Notes under the pieces: generated by a model
Seen by the model: the letters and a program-made list of their open reading frames with translations, nothing else
Database searches by the model: none
Told to the model about the DNA's origin: nothing
In this document: in pieces, positions 12,101 through 27,100 of the stretch
How positions within the stretch are numbered: position 1 is the stretch's first letter
Layout of the letters: the number at the start of each line of letters is the position of its first letter
Program-made: the position numbers and the translations under genes
Source of the DNA: Spisula solida
Taxonomy: Eukaryota; Mollusca; Bivalvia; Venerida; Mactridae
Direction of reading: 5' to 3'
Length of the DNA: 64,000 nucleotides
Assembly: GCA_947247005.1 (NCBI GenBank)
Contig: OX365956.1
Location: 1,309,501-1,373,500 of the forward strand

Positions 12101-15100
12101 AAAAAGTTGACAGTCGAGATTTTCGAGGAATATAAGCCAAATTATGTTTTAAAACGTCATAGGCTATCCACACACAATGTTCATGGGTTAATTTATCGGG
12201 TAAAACACCAAAACTAACGTTATTTTAGCTTAGAAAATGCACGAAAATGAAGTCACGTGATTCGCTGTTTTTTTCGCGTCAATTTCTTCACAAATAAATA
12301 CGATTCCCTGGATAAACTGGCATAAAAAACTTTTTAAATGGTAATATAATGATTAAGACTGAATAATTCAATGTTGATAAATACGATCAATAATTACCTG
12401 ATTTATGGCTAGGATCATGCGTTTATCGCATTTCATGTTCGTGACCCGTGACGGTCAATCGACAATTTCTTTCATCAGTCAATCAGGCCGCCTTTGATTA
12501 GACAATCATCCGCTAATTATCTCACAAACTGTCATAAACACAGTCATGTATAGTTTGTTTGTTTAACAAGCTGTTTATTGACCTAATTTTATGACACGTG
12601 GACTGTGTCTACCAGTTTTCGTTCATTTAGCGTCGCCCGTAACAGTTGATCGTAAAACCAGTCTAGGTAAAATCTCGAACGTGCTATTTTTAGTAACTGG
12701 ATTTTCCAATATTTGTAAAGTCATACTTTTCGATGGTTCGGGCCAATTTGATTTTTTTCGGGCCAATTTTGATTTCTTCGGGCCATTGGCGACAGCGCGA
12801 GCCCTGGTTGACGGCGCTAAATTATTTTTTCGGAACTTGAACGGGACGGTACGGCGATAATAAAAAAAATAAAAGCTCGATATCAAATTTTATTTTTATT
12901 CTGATTTCTCAGTTCTTGGATACGGCGCTCCCGTAAACCAATTAATCAAAAAAGATCTGCCGAATTTGTTGTCCGCATGTTATGCAACTTTATTGCAAGA
13001 AGCAATTAGCAGAGTTCAAATTCAATCTTTCTTGAGAACAATCTGGTGGATTTTATGGTTGCTTACTTTAGAATTATTGGATTTATCGGACACTAGACCT
13101 AGAACTAAATGATAGAAAACCATTGTGTAGTCACTAGAGGTCACAATTTTGACCTAATCATTATGAAACTTGGTCACAATGATCATCTCAACAAAATCTA
13201 GGTCAAATTCTATGTTGGGTCACCCGGGATAAAAAACTAGGTCATAAGTCAAGCAATAAGAAAACCTGGTTGTCACTAGTGGTCACAATATTTCCCTAAT
13301 CTTCATGAAACTTGGTAAAAATAATCATCTTAACAAAATCTGGGTCAATATTGGGTAATTGGGGGTCAAAAACTAGGTCAATAGGTCAAATGATAGAAAA
13401 ACTTTGTGTTGTCTCTGGAGGTCACAATTTTGGCCTAATCTTTTTGAAACCTGGTCACAATAACCATATTAACAAAATCTATGTCCAATGCTATATATAG
13501 GGGTCATCCGGGATTAAAAACTAGGTCAAATCATAGAAAAACCTTGCATAGTGACTAGAGGTCACATTGTGACAATGTTGGCCTAATATTTATGTGAATT
13601 GGTCACATTGATCATCTTAACAAAGTCTAGGTCAATTTTGATATTGGGGCATACAAGGTCATTAGGTCAAATTATAGAAAACCTTGTCTAGCCACTAGAA
13701 GGTCACAATTTTGCCCTAATATTTATGCATTTACTTGATTCTTAGAAGTTGTATATGATTTCTTGGATCACTATAGGGGCCTACATGAACTACTACAACA
13801 GGTGAGCGACCTAGGGTCGTTTGGACCCTCCTGTTAATTTATGCCCTCTTTTAAAAGATATTGCATGTTCAAATCCTGTAAAATTTCTGAATAGTAACAA
13901 TTTGGAAAAAATATAAATTTATACAGGGTATCTAAAAAGACATGTTCGCTTGATGACGGGCCATAACTTTGCCAAATTAATGTGTACATTGAAAATCATA
14001 GTCTCATTTAAAAGATAAATTGAAGAAAAATTTGGTGAATTATATCATGAGTCAATACAGGAACAGTTGATGACGTAATGTAGGGTATAATATGTCATTG
14101 ACAAAATACGTTCTAAATTGCCGAAAGACGCAGATAACATGATTGTACGGAAACTTTAGTAAATTTTATATCTTTAGCAGGAAAAGTAATTGTCATTGGT
14201 AGTCTATTATGTCCACACTATCCTTGCTATGAAAAAATCATACTGTAAAATCATTTAAAATCGAGGTCGGGATTGATATTTGTTTGGTCATCTGGGGTAA
14301 TAAAAACTAGGGCATAAGCTCAAATCTTGGAAAAAACATTTTGTGAGCTATAGAGGCTGTATCTGTCACTGGATCTTCATGCAAGTTGATCAGAATGTTA
14401 GTCCGTCATGTAATAATATCAAGGTCACTGATTAAGAAAACATGAAAATCTTGTACTTCCAATAGAGGGTGCATAGTCAGAAATTTTAAATGATTACTTA
14501 GGTCATCATAGGGACCTACATACACTTCTACGACAAGTGAGTAACCTTGGGCCCTGTGGGCCCTCTTGTACTGCACAGGGACATATATTTAAGGGTTTCC
14601 TTATAATTTCAGAAAAATACAATTTTCGTTACCAATATTTTTTGGTTGAGATTGGTACCAAGGTCCTGATGAATATCTTCGATTGTAAAGTCGGCCATGA
14701 CTTCAGCAAGTACTTAGCAGCTAATACAAATCAAAGCCGAGCACTTCAGTTATTAATCACACCTAAGAAGAAAGGTATGAAGCCCACGCTAACATCTGAA
14801 CAAGCAAAACTACTGCCACCATTGGACAATAACCCGAAATCTTCAAATTTTGACATCACCTTGTTGTCATGTCTACTTAGGAATGTATGTGGTCTTAAAA
14901 GTTCCTTTGATGCCGTATGGACAACACCTGCATCTACAGACTTTACAGAGGAAGCAGACATAACAAGACTTAGGCAATGTAGAAATCACGTAGGTACCAT
15001 TTGTTCACATTATAACAACATTATGCTTTCCTTCTTGTACATGTATATATGTCTACAGATACTTTGATTTCCTGTAAATGAGTTAATATAAGAAGAAGAG

Positions 15101-18100
15101 TAAGATGCTCAATGTATTTTTTTTTGGGTTGTAGGTTAAGGTCATAGGCATTATATTAGCTTGATTTTTAGCTCACCTGTCACAAAGTGACAGAGTGAGC
15201 TTTTGTGATCACTCTTCGTCCGTCGTCCGTCCGTCCGTCAACAATTGGCTTGTGTAGACACTAGAGGTCACAATTTTAGCCTAATCTTTATGAAACTAGG
15301 TCACAAATATTATCTCAACAAAATCTAGGTCAAGTTTGATATTGGGTCATCCGGGGTTAAAAACTAGGTCACAAGGTCAAATCATAGAAAAACCTTGTGT
15401 AGTCACTAGAGGTCACAATTTTGACTTAATCTTTATGAAACTTTGTCACAATGATCATCTCGACAAAATCTAGGTCAAGTTCGATATTGGGTCATAAGGG
15501 GTTAAAAACTAGGTCACAAGGTCAAATCATAGAAAAACCTTGTGTAGTCACTAGAGGTCACAATTTTGGTCTAATCTTTATGAAACTTAGTCACAATGAT
15601 CATCTCAACAAAATCTAGGCCAAGTTTGATATGGGGTCATCTGGGGTCAAAAACTAGGTCACTAGGTCAAATCATAGAAAAACCTTGTGTAGTCACTAGA
15701 GGTCACAATTTTGACTCAATCTTTATGAAACTTGGTCACAATGGTCATCTCAACAAATTCTAGATCGAGTTTGATATTGGGTCATCTGGGGTCAAAAACT
15801 AGGTCACTAGGTCAAATCATAGAAAAAGTTTGTGTAGTCACTAGAGGTCACAGTTTTGACTTAATTTTTATGAAACTTGGTCACAATGGCCATCTTAACA
15901 ATATCTAGGTCAAGTTCGATATTGGGTCATCCAGGGTAAAAAACTAGGTCACAATGTCAAATCATAGAAAAACTTTGTGTAGTCACTAGAGGTCACAATA
16001 TTGGCCTAATCTGTATGAAACTTGGTCACAACGATCATCTTAACAATATCTAGGTCAAGTTTGATATTGGGTCATCTTGGGTCCAAAACTAGGTCACATG
16101 GTTAAATCATAGAAAAACCTTGTGTAGTCACTGGAGGTCACAATGTCGACCTTATCTTTATGAAACTTGGTCACAATGATCATCTCAACAAAATCTAGGC
16201 CAAGTTTGATATTGGTTTATCTGGGGTCAAAAACTAGGTCACAATGTCAAATCATAGAAAAACTTTGTGTAGTCACTAGAGGTCACAATATTGGCCTAAT
16301 CTGTATGAAACTTGGTCACAACGATCATCTTAACAATATCTAGGTCAAGTTTGATATTGGGTCATCTTGGGTCCAAAACTAGGTCACATGGTTAAATCAT
16401 ATAAAAACCTTGTGTAGTCACTAGAGCTCAAAATATTGGCCTTATCTGTATGAAACTTGGTCACAATGATCATCTCTACAAAATCTAGGTCAAGTTCGAC
16501 AGGTGAGCGACCTAGGGCCCTTTGGGCCCTCTTGTTTAAAGAAAAAAGTCGAGCTACTGTTGTGCACTATATTAATCACCTTGTCCATCGGTCTGTCCAC
16601 AGTTTTCATGTTTTTAGCTCACCTGTCTCAAAGTAACAGTGCGCTTTTTAGCTCCACTATTCGTAGAAAAAGGGGAGATATTGCAGTCACCCGAGCGTTG
16701 GCGTCGGCGAACACTTTTGTTAAAGTTTAGCTACAGGTTTTTAGCTCACCTGTCACAAAGTGACAAGGTGAGCTTTTGTGATCGCTCTTCGTCCGTCGTC
16801 CGTCCGTCTGTTCACAATTGCTTGTGAACACACTAGAGGTCACAAATTTAGCCTAATCTTTATGAAACTTGGTCACAATGATCATCTCAACAAAATCTAG
16901 GCCAAGTTCGATATTGGGTCATCTGGGGTCAAAAACTAGGTCACAAGGTCAAATCATAGATAAACCTTGTGTAGTCACTAGAGGTCACAATTTTGACCTA
17001 ATCTTTATGAAACTTGGTCACAATGATCATCACAACAAAATCTAGGTCAAGTGAGATATTGCTTCATATGGGGCCAAGAACTAGGTCACTAGGTCAAATC
17101 ACAGGTCTTGCATGTACTGCTATAACAGGTGAGCGACCTAGGGCCCTTTGGGCCCTCTTGTTTCAACTTAGTGCAAATGTTAAAGTTTAGGTACATGTTT
17201 TTTTACCTCAAATATTTTCAAAGTGCATTCACATATTGCTTTGCATACTTGTTCTCCATCATGACTTCAACCCCTACACTTGGGTGGGTAACTCTATCAA
17301 GCATTTTGTAGAAATTATGCCCCCTTTTTGACTTGGAAATGCAAATGTTAAAGTTTAGGTACAGGTTTTTTAACATCTAATATCTTCAGAGTGCCTTGAC
17401 ATATTGCTTTGATACTTTGCATACTTGTTCACCATCAGGACCCCAACCCATAAACAGGGGTAGGTAACTCTATCAAGCATTTTGGTGAAATTATGCCCCC
17501 TTTTTCAACTTAGTGCAAATGTTAAAGTTTAGGTACAGGTTTTTAGCTCACCTGTCACAAAGTGACAGAGTGAGCTTTTGTGATCACTCTTTGTCCGTCG
17601 TCAGTCGTCCGTCCGTCCGTCAACAATTGGCTTGTGTAGACACTAGAGGCCACAATTTAAGCCTAATCTTTATGAAACTTGGTCACAATGATCATCTCAA
17701 CAAAATCTAGGTCAAGTTTGATATTGGGTCATTCGGGGTCAAAAAACTAGGTCACAAGGTCAAATCATAGAAAAACCTTGTGTAGTCACTAGAGGTCACA
17801 ATTTTGACTGAATATTTATGTAACTTGGTCACAATGATCATCTCAACAAAATCTAGGTCAAGTTCGATATTGGGTCATCCAGGGTCAAAAACTAGGTCAC
17901 AAGGTCAAATAATAGAAAAACTTTGTGTAATCACTGGAGGTCACAATTTTGACTTAATCTTTATGTAACTTGGTCACAATGATCATCTCAACAAAATCTA
18001 GGTCATGTTCGATATTGGATCATCTGGGGTCAAAAACTAGGTCACAAGGTCAAATCATAGAAAAAACTTGTGTAGTCACTAGAGGTCACAGTTTTGGCCT

Positions 18101-21100
18101 GATCTTTACGAAACTTAGTCACAATGATCATAACAACAAAATCTAGGTCAAGTTCGATATTGGGTCATCCGGGGTCAAAAACTAGGTCACAAGGTCAAAT
18201 CATAGAAAAACCTTGCGTAGTCACTAGAGGTCACAATTTTGGCCTAATCTTAATGAAACTCGGTCACAATGATCATCTCAACAGAATCTTGATCAAGTTC
18301 GATATGAGTTCATCCGGGGTCAAAAACTAGGTCACAAGGTCAAATAATAGAAAAACCTTGTGTAGTCATTATAGGTCACAGTTTTGGTCTGATCTTTATG
18401 AAACTTGGTCACAATTATCATCTCAACAAAATCTAGGTCAAGTTCGATATTGGTTTATCTGGGGTCAAAAACTAGGTTACAAGGTCAAATCATATAAAAA
18501 CTTTGTGAAGTCACTAGAGGTCACAATATTGACCTAATCTGTAAAAAACTTGGTCAAGATGGTCATCTCAACAAAATCTAGGTCAAGTTCGACAGGTGAG
18601 CGACCTAGGGCCCTTTGGGCCCTCTTGTTATAACTCTAATATTTTCAAAGTGAATTCTGATACTACTATGCATACTTGTTCTCCATCATGACCCCAACCC
18701 CTACACAGGGATAGGTAACTCTTATCAAGCATTTTGTTGAAATTATGCCCCCTTTTGGGCTTGGAAATGCAAATTTATGTTAAAGTTTAGGTACAGGTTT
18801 TTATGCCCCCGTATCGATAGATCGGGAGGCATATAGTGATTCACCTGTCCGTTCGTCCGTCCGTCCTGGTTAACCCAAATTGACCGTTTCTTTTAGCATC
18901 ATTATGGCTTGCTACAAAGCTTCCAAACTTGCATGGATGTTGTATATGAACACTCTCCACACACCTGTATCACCTGACCCCATTTTGACCTTCACCTTGA
19001 CCTAATTTTGGACTTAGATTTATTTATAGAGAAGGCTTCCACAGGGGGCATAAGTGTTTATTGAACGCAGTCTTGTTTAACCTCTAATATCTTCAAAGTG
19101 CATTGATATATTGCTTTGATACTTTGCATACTTGTTCACCATCATGACCCCAACCCCTACACAGGAGAAGATATTTATTTAGCATTTTGTTGAAATTATG
19201 CCCCGTTTGGACTAAGAAATCCATATTTGTTTACCATCATGACCTAGAGGACCTACACATGAGTAGGTAACGGTCCTGCATAATTTGTCCAAATTATCCC
19301 CCTTTTTGACTTAGAAGCCCCAACCTCTACATAGCAGAGGGTAATATTAATGCTGCTGTTATGAAGCATTTTGTTTTGAATATAAAATGATTGTACTATC
19401 CTAGCATGGCGCTGCAAATAGTGGAGCGCGCTGTTCGTGGACAGCTCTTGTTTGACTTAGAAGCCCCAACCTCTACACAGCAGAGGGTAATGCTGCTGTT
19501 ATGAAGCATTTTGTTTTGAATATATAATGATTGTACTATCCTAGCATGGCGCTGCGAATAGTGGAGTGCGCTGTTCGTGGACAGCTCTTGTTTTATCACT
19601 CTTCGTCCGTGAAACCGCTGTCCGTCTACCATTTGCTTGTGTAGACACTAGAGGTCACAATTTTGACGTTATCTTTATGAAACCCGTTCTCAACCCTCAT
19701 CTCAACACAATGTAGGTCAAGTTCCATATTGGATCCAGTGCTTTTTTTCGCTGAATTGTGCCCTTTTGTTTTGTGAAAATTTAGCGCGAAAATTCTCAAA
19801 ATTGTGAAAAAGTAGGCGCTGAAACTTTTCAAATTGTGAAAAACTTAACGCGATAAATCATCAAATTATGATACAAAATGTTTCAGATGTTAGTTTATTT
19901 TTTGTCAACTTTTCCCAAACATGCATGTTTCTATGATATAATACAGTAACTACTTTTATATCAAGTCCTGTACAGGAATATATGACTGTTATCTGTGATT
20001 TGTTTGTTTTGTGCTTTGAGAAGTTGATTTTACAAAAAACCATGACGCAAATTCTATTTGTGAATTAAGGGGCCTTTTAGGTTTGTGAAAGGGGCCTATA
20101 GCAATTTGTGAAGGGTCCTAATATAGGCCCCTCGTATATAGTGAAAAAAAGCCCTGGGGTCATCCTGGTTAAAATAAACTACATGTAGGTCACTAGGTCA
20201 AACCATAGAAAAACATTGGGTAGTCACTAGAGGTCACAATTACAATGATCATCGTTACAACAAAAATCTAGGTCAAGTTTGATATTGGGTCATCTGGGGT
20301 CAAAACCAGGTGCCAAGGTCAAAACCTAGCAATAAGGGCTGAATATTCTTGAATCTCATTCTGAAAATGTAAAGTATTAAGTAGGACACCATAAGGGCTT
20401 GCATGCATTGCTATGATAGGTGAGCGACCTAGGGCGCAAAGGGCCCTCTTGGTATAATTGTTAAACATCATGGGTCAGTGTGCAGTGCGGAAGATGCAGG
20501 GTCCTGTTTTACTAACCATAAATGTCACATAAATCTACTTAGAATATAACCTACATTATGAGTCAATGAAAACACCGAAGTTTGGCGGTAAAATGAAAAT
20601 TTAATCGTTAAAATTTTCTCTTAACAGACTTGACGTCATGCGTTGGCGCTACTTTATATCGGCCAATGAGAATGCAGAATGTTATATTCTAAGTTAGTTA
20701 GAACATATTAAGTAAATTTTAATGACTAAAAAGGACTCGCTTCGCTTCCCTCGCTCCACACTTTTTAATCATTAAAATTTACTTAATATGTTCTAACTAT
20801 AACATATATGCATATTTCTCTTGCGCCAATTCCTAAGTGTGTTTTACTAATCAATCGCAATTTGTTGCTTACATTTACATAAAAATATTGAATATTGAAC
20901 GTAGACAAGGCCACAATATTATAGGTAAATTTCTAGGTTATGCATATTGTTGTACTGTGGACTAATCCGATTAGAGGTATACTAAATAAACACATTGATC
21001 TGTACAGTTGTGATAGATACACAGCATGAAAGCATGCCTCCCATTTTCAGAAGACAAGTCCGTGTTTGGATTACCAAAGTTTAAAATATATAGATCAACC

Positions 21101-24100
21101 ACGAGTTTTGAGCCGTGACTGGAGATTACACTATTTAGTCATAGTGTGTGAATATACCTGGTTGGGATACCTTAAAAAATGCGTTAATATATATATTTGC
21201 TTGACCTGATATTGTCAGTATCGCTGGCTCAATCGGTAGAGAGCTTAATTGTCAGCCTGAGACACGCGGGTTCAAGCCCTGATAACTGCACTATTTTTCT
21301 CACTTCATTTATTTGGTTTCATTTTCGTCAAGAATAGGAAGACATTGTTAAAGCCATTTTTATTCCCCCCTATCGATAGATGGGGAGGCATATAGTGATT
21401 CACCTGTCCGTCCGTTCGTCCGTCCGTCCTGGTTAACCCAAATTGACCGTTTCTTCTAGCATTAATATGGCTTGCTACAAAGCTTTCATACTTGCATGGA
21501 TGTTGTGTATGAACACTCTCCACACGCCAGTATCACCTAACCCCATTTTGACCTTCACCTTGACCTAATTTTGGACTTAGACTTATTTATGGACAAGGCT
21601 TCCACAGGGGGCATAAGCGTTTATTGAACGCAGTCTTGTTTAAATAATTATTTTGACTTTGCATTGTACCAGTAATGGTTTTTCATGTTTCGCTGTTTTT
21701 ATTTCATTTTTTTCCTCGGGTCCAGTATTAATTTATCTTCTACTGAATTCAATACTTAAACTTGTGTCAAAGATTTTCGACTTGACTTGGTGTGTTGGTT
21801 GACAACCTGTCAGTTTTGTCTGTCTCTGAGTAGGATGATGCATTTCGATATCTTATAGCGGTTGTTTGAAGACCGTTTATTGCATTAGCTAACGCCATTG
21901 TTTGTGTCAAAGTTAAAAGACACATAGACTACATGTATATTATATAAATTATGAACTCCTTGCAAACTTTCTGTATAAGGTAATACGAGCCATATTAAAT
22001 ATTCATTATCATACCAACATCTTCACCAGTATGTTAACTAGTTGAAGCCATTACACGTTTATAGTTACACGCTGTTACTATGACTAACGACACTTAATTT
22101 TGACTAATAAATCGCTAATTATTAAATACATTCCAGAAACTTTCTTGTGTAATATTACTTGAACAAGCGATTTGAAAAAAATATATAAAAAGTGATCATA
22201 CCAAGGATCGAACCTGTAAAAGTAAGTCTTAGAAGACATCGCCGTATCCATTATGCCACGTATTGAGTTACTTACAGAAACTACCTATCTAACCTATAAT
22301 GTGATTGCTTATATATACATACCCTTTTAGGGTGAATCAACTTTGCTGCATAAATTAGTCACGGCTCAAAAAACATGGTTTATCTATACCTTTACCAATA
22401 TTTTGGGAACCAAAATGAATAAATAAACAAACATTTGATAACTTTTGATGATGATCAAACATGTCTTTGTTACTAATCACAGTCTACAAAAATACGTGGC
22501 AGTTAAAATTAACATTTCTTCCGCACTAGCATATTTGTTATCTTAGGGTCGATCTCTCTTTGCATAGAATTACATCAACACTTACCACAGAAAATGAGAA
22601 AATAAATCTTAGTAACATGCATTTACGCAAATATTATCATCATACGCAATATTTCCGGAAATTTAGTAAATGTTTTGATAAAACAGTACCCAGGTCTCTA
22701 GCTCAATGGTCAAGGTCACACTTAGAAGTCAAACATCAAAAATGTATGTCAACTTTGCCTTCTTGACAATGGGCATGTCATGTTGCCGACAGCATCTATT
22801 AGTATTGGTTTAAGAACTAGTAAACATGCATGACAGCCAATGGACTTGACAGGGTTGCCAATTACAACATTCACTGTTAGTTGACATGTGGCTTTTTCTG
22901 TTATTTCAGTTGTCACACAATGGTACTGTACTTCTTCCAGCAACAGAATTCACCACTAAATGGCAGGAATTAAGTGACGTAAGTATGTTTATAAACTGTA
23001 TGTCTGTTTGTTTCTGTCACTTACTGTAACTGATATTTAAGTATGTGTATGGTACATACTTTGTCCTGAAAACGTAATTTTTCTGGTGTACACTGTATCA
23101 AATGTCGTATACTAGAAACAACACATCATAGCAACAGGAAAAAGTTTGACTCATTTTATCTACTTGTTTCGATCAACACAGACTAAGGTCATCAGGATCA
23201 GGAATAAGAAAAACGGCTAATGCTAATAGTAATACGTAGGACTGGAGTAGTCGAGTTTGTCTGAGCGACCACCTGAACAAACACAGATTCAGTCGGTCCA
23301 GTCACATTTGGCATATAAATTAGTAGAAATAAGCGACTACCTGTCTTATACGACAAACGACCATGTTTGCTGTCAAGTGGTGCTAATCAATTCATCCACT
23401 TCTTGTAAGTAAACATTTATGACAAGCCCTCAATTGTAATTTGTGTGTCTACATTTCTGTGACATATTCTTGAGGAATATTCTTTTTTCTAATATCTAGA
23501 TTCTGTTAAGACTCAATGCATGTTGTGGTAAGGATTGCATCACAAACTTGGCAACAATGATTGACACAGCGAAAGATACTGATATAGATGATGCGACAAA
23601 GTGGCAAGGTGAGCTTTTGTGATTGTTTTTGTCCATTGTCCGTCTGTCTCTACATTTCACCGTTAACACTCTAGCATTTTGCTTTGATCTACCTCAAACT
23701 TGGTCAGTAGTTGTATCTCAATGAAATTTAGGTCAAGTATGAAGTTGGGTCATGTGGGGCCAAAAACTAGGTCAAAAGGTCAAATAAAAGGAAAACCTTG
23801 TTTACACTATGGAGGCCACGTGCACAGTTTTGCTTTGACCTTCATCAATTTAAATACTCAAAACAATTATCTTGATTACCTTAAGGTCAAGTTCAAAGTT
23901 TGACCATGTTTAGCAGGTGAGCGCCACAGGATCTATGATCCTCTTTTTTACACTTATAAATTTTGTCCGGGCTATTCCTCTGTAACTGCTTGTAGTATTT
24001 CATCGACACTTTGCTTGACTGACCAGTACCAAGTTGTGCATATCTTAGCGGACATAGGTTGTATCAATATTAACCCTTATCGTGCTAGATTCCCAGTGGG

Positions 24101-27100
24101 CTTATCAGCTGACTAGTGTTGAATTATATTAGCAGTCTACTGAGATAAAAATCTCATCTGATAGTGTCTCTGTTCAGTACCTCATCAATGATATAAACCC
24201 TATACTTTATACAAAGAAGATGAAATAAGCTATACATTGATATAAGTTTGATAATTATTGGTATTACACGTTATGATATTCAGCAGTAAATAAATGCAAT
24301 GTGAAATATTTCCATGCACTTCAAACATAACGCTATGCTAAGTGTTATGATGTAGGCCGAATAATTTATTCCGACTAAAACTGTCAGAATAGAATGATGC
24401 ATTTATTTCAATTATTAATTTTAAATTATTAAAGTGTCGTGCTCAAGGTGAGCTTTTGTGATCACCCTTTTGTCCGTCGTCCACCGTCAACAATTGGACT
24501 GTTAACACTCTAGAGGTCATAATGTTCACTTAATTTTTTTAAACTTGGTCACAATGTTTGTGTCTTTGAAATTTAGGTCAAGTTCGTAATTGGGTCATCT
24601 AGGGTAAAAAACTAGGTCACCAGGTCACATCGAAGAAAAACCTTGTTAACACTCTAGAGGTCACATTTTTTACATAATCTTAATGAAACTTGGTCACAAT
24701 GTATGTCTCTATGTAATCCAGGCCAAGTTGGTAATTGGGTCATCTGGGGTCAAAAACTAGGTCACTAGGTCACATCAAAGAAAAACCTTGTTAACACTCT
24801 AGAGGTCACATTTTTTACATAATCTTAATGAAACTTGGTCACAATGTATGTCTCTATGAAATCTAGGTCAAGTTTGTAATTGGGTCATCTGGGGTCAAAA
24901 ACTAGGTCACTAGGTCACATCAAGGAAAAACCTTGTTAACACTCTAGATGTCACATTTTTTACATAATCTTAATGAAACTTGGTCAACATTTATGTCTCT
25001 ATGTAATCTAGGTCAGGTTCGTAGTTGTGTCATCTAGGGTCAAAAACTAGGTCACCAGGTCAAATCAAAGAAAAACCTTCTTAACACTCTAGAGGTCACC
25101 TGCTTTACCTAATCTATACGAAACTTGGTCACAATGTTTGTCTGTATAAAATCTAGGTCAAGGTTGTAAATGGGTCATCTGTTGTCAAAAACTAGGTCAC
25201 AAGGTCGCATCAAAGAAAAACTTTGTTTACATATGGGGTCAAAAACAAGGTCACCAAGTCACTGATTCTGCCTAAACTGCTAGTCATCAGGTGAGCGCTA
25301 TAGGGCCAATGGCCCTCTTGTTCCAATTTCATTGGAAAAATACTGTTAATGTGAATTTTCCTCATATATTCGCTGTAAAACATTGTGCGCATTCCTAGCC
25401 GATTGACAGCCATTTTAGTTCCGGAATTCCCAACAAATGTTAGACGGTGATTTTAACATACTTGGTCGTAGATTGGCCGATGTTATTTTTAGAAATAGTT
25501 ACGTAATTTACTACTGAATAAATTTTAGTTAAATTTCATACATGAATACTACAAGCTTAAAAGCCAAACCCGCTAGCGCAGCTGTATAGCGCGACTTACA
25601 GTCGCCCTCAGCAGTGGTGGAAAGTATCGTGTAGCGCGACTCTGAATCGCGATGAGCACGATAAGGGTTAAAATAGTTTTGTTTGTTTTATAACACGTAG
25701 AACGTATAGTTGTGCATCTTGTCAGCACACATTTTTGGATCAATTTTATGGGAGTTATTGCCCTTTGTGTTTTATGTTTGTAAATTTTGTCCGCACTATT
25801 TCTCGGTAATTTTTGGTGGGATTTCAATGAAACTTTCAAAAGTCTTATCCGTACCAGGAATTATTGCCTTTTTATATTTTCACTTATGATTTTGTATGCG
25901 CTATTGCTTATGATTGCAGCTGTTAACCATACTTTGCAAGATTCATCAGTTCTGAAGCTTGACTAGATATATATGTATATTATCATAATATAGATGTCCC
26001 ATACTAAGTCAAGCAGCATCTGTGGGGTATTTATCACATTCAGTGACATTTCTTGTTTCTTCTAAATACAGAATATCACTGCAGTTTGTTGATCCGTTGG
26101 GCCGTATTACCTCGAGTTGCTTGTGTAATGCCATAATCTCACGAGACCACTAGGTCGAGCGAGATGCGATATTGCACAAGTAACAAGAGGTAATACCGCT
26201 TAACATATCAACACAACTGCAGCAATGCAATATTCCTTTTATATTAAATATATCTACAAAATTGAAAACAAAAACGCTTTTACGTGCTAATATGCATTTA
26301 TTTAATGTGAACACATTGGCGTGAATGACGTCATGAACGTCGGCATATAATGTGACGTCCATTCATAAAAAGGTAATTGTTTACGTCATAATGTCTCTGA
26401 CGTTGGCATATATATAATTTATATTCGGCATATAACTCATCAGACATGCGTGATACGGATTTGAAAACCAGACGTGTACTAGTATGACACGGAAAATGCA
26501 ATCTGTCACATTGTATTCCACAGTGCGATTTGGTCTGTATTCGTGGCAATACATTGCTAGGCATATAATGAAATTAAATAACAACCTGTACTTACTAGGT
26601 ATTTTAAAAGCAGCAGACGACCCAATGCAATATTCCTCCCAAACACAGTGAAAATATGAGTATGGTACATTTTGTAACACATTTAATAAATGAAATCATT
26701 AAATATTTTCAGATATTCAGCAAAAGCTGATGAACATCTACGAACGTGACTGCCGATTGTTACAAGTGTCTCCATTCATTGAAGATGACAATGGAGAACT
26801 CATGTGTATGTACCAAAGACCAACACTGCACCATACAGTATATGATAGAGATCTACAAAAGGACAAAATTGAGAACATTTCATCTTATGAAGAAATATTC
26901 TGTAAGAAAGATGAAACATTCAAGCGTGTGTATATCACTGGTGATGCAGGTGTTGGTAAAACATCATTGTGTAGGCGTATGTGTTTGTTATGGAGCATGT
27001 CAAGGTTGGGTAACTATGATGGAAATGACGAGCATATGAAGAAAGATATAAAGTATTTGGAGAAATTTGACTTCTTATTTCATGTGTCTTTAGGTGCTTC

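Larger units (their letters stand above)
20804..22909. other. Intron 3 remainder
   Basis: Apart from the SINE head, family B copy and tRNA-like piece listed separately, this is AT-rich sequence with no supportable exon. 'ccaggtctctagctcaatgg' at 22690 resembles a fragment that also occurs at 46930. Confidence 0.4.

Noticed and set aside
12591..12886. Overlapping 89- and 87-codon ORFs on both strands
   Set aside because: No family resemblance; they run through low-complexity 'cgggccaattt' repeats in an intron.
26150..26680. Three overlapping minus-strand ORFs upstream of exon 6
   Set aside because: They cross a palindrome and mutually overlap, with no family match. A CRE-like tgacgtca at about 26328 was noted but is a single site without other support.
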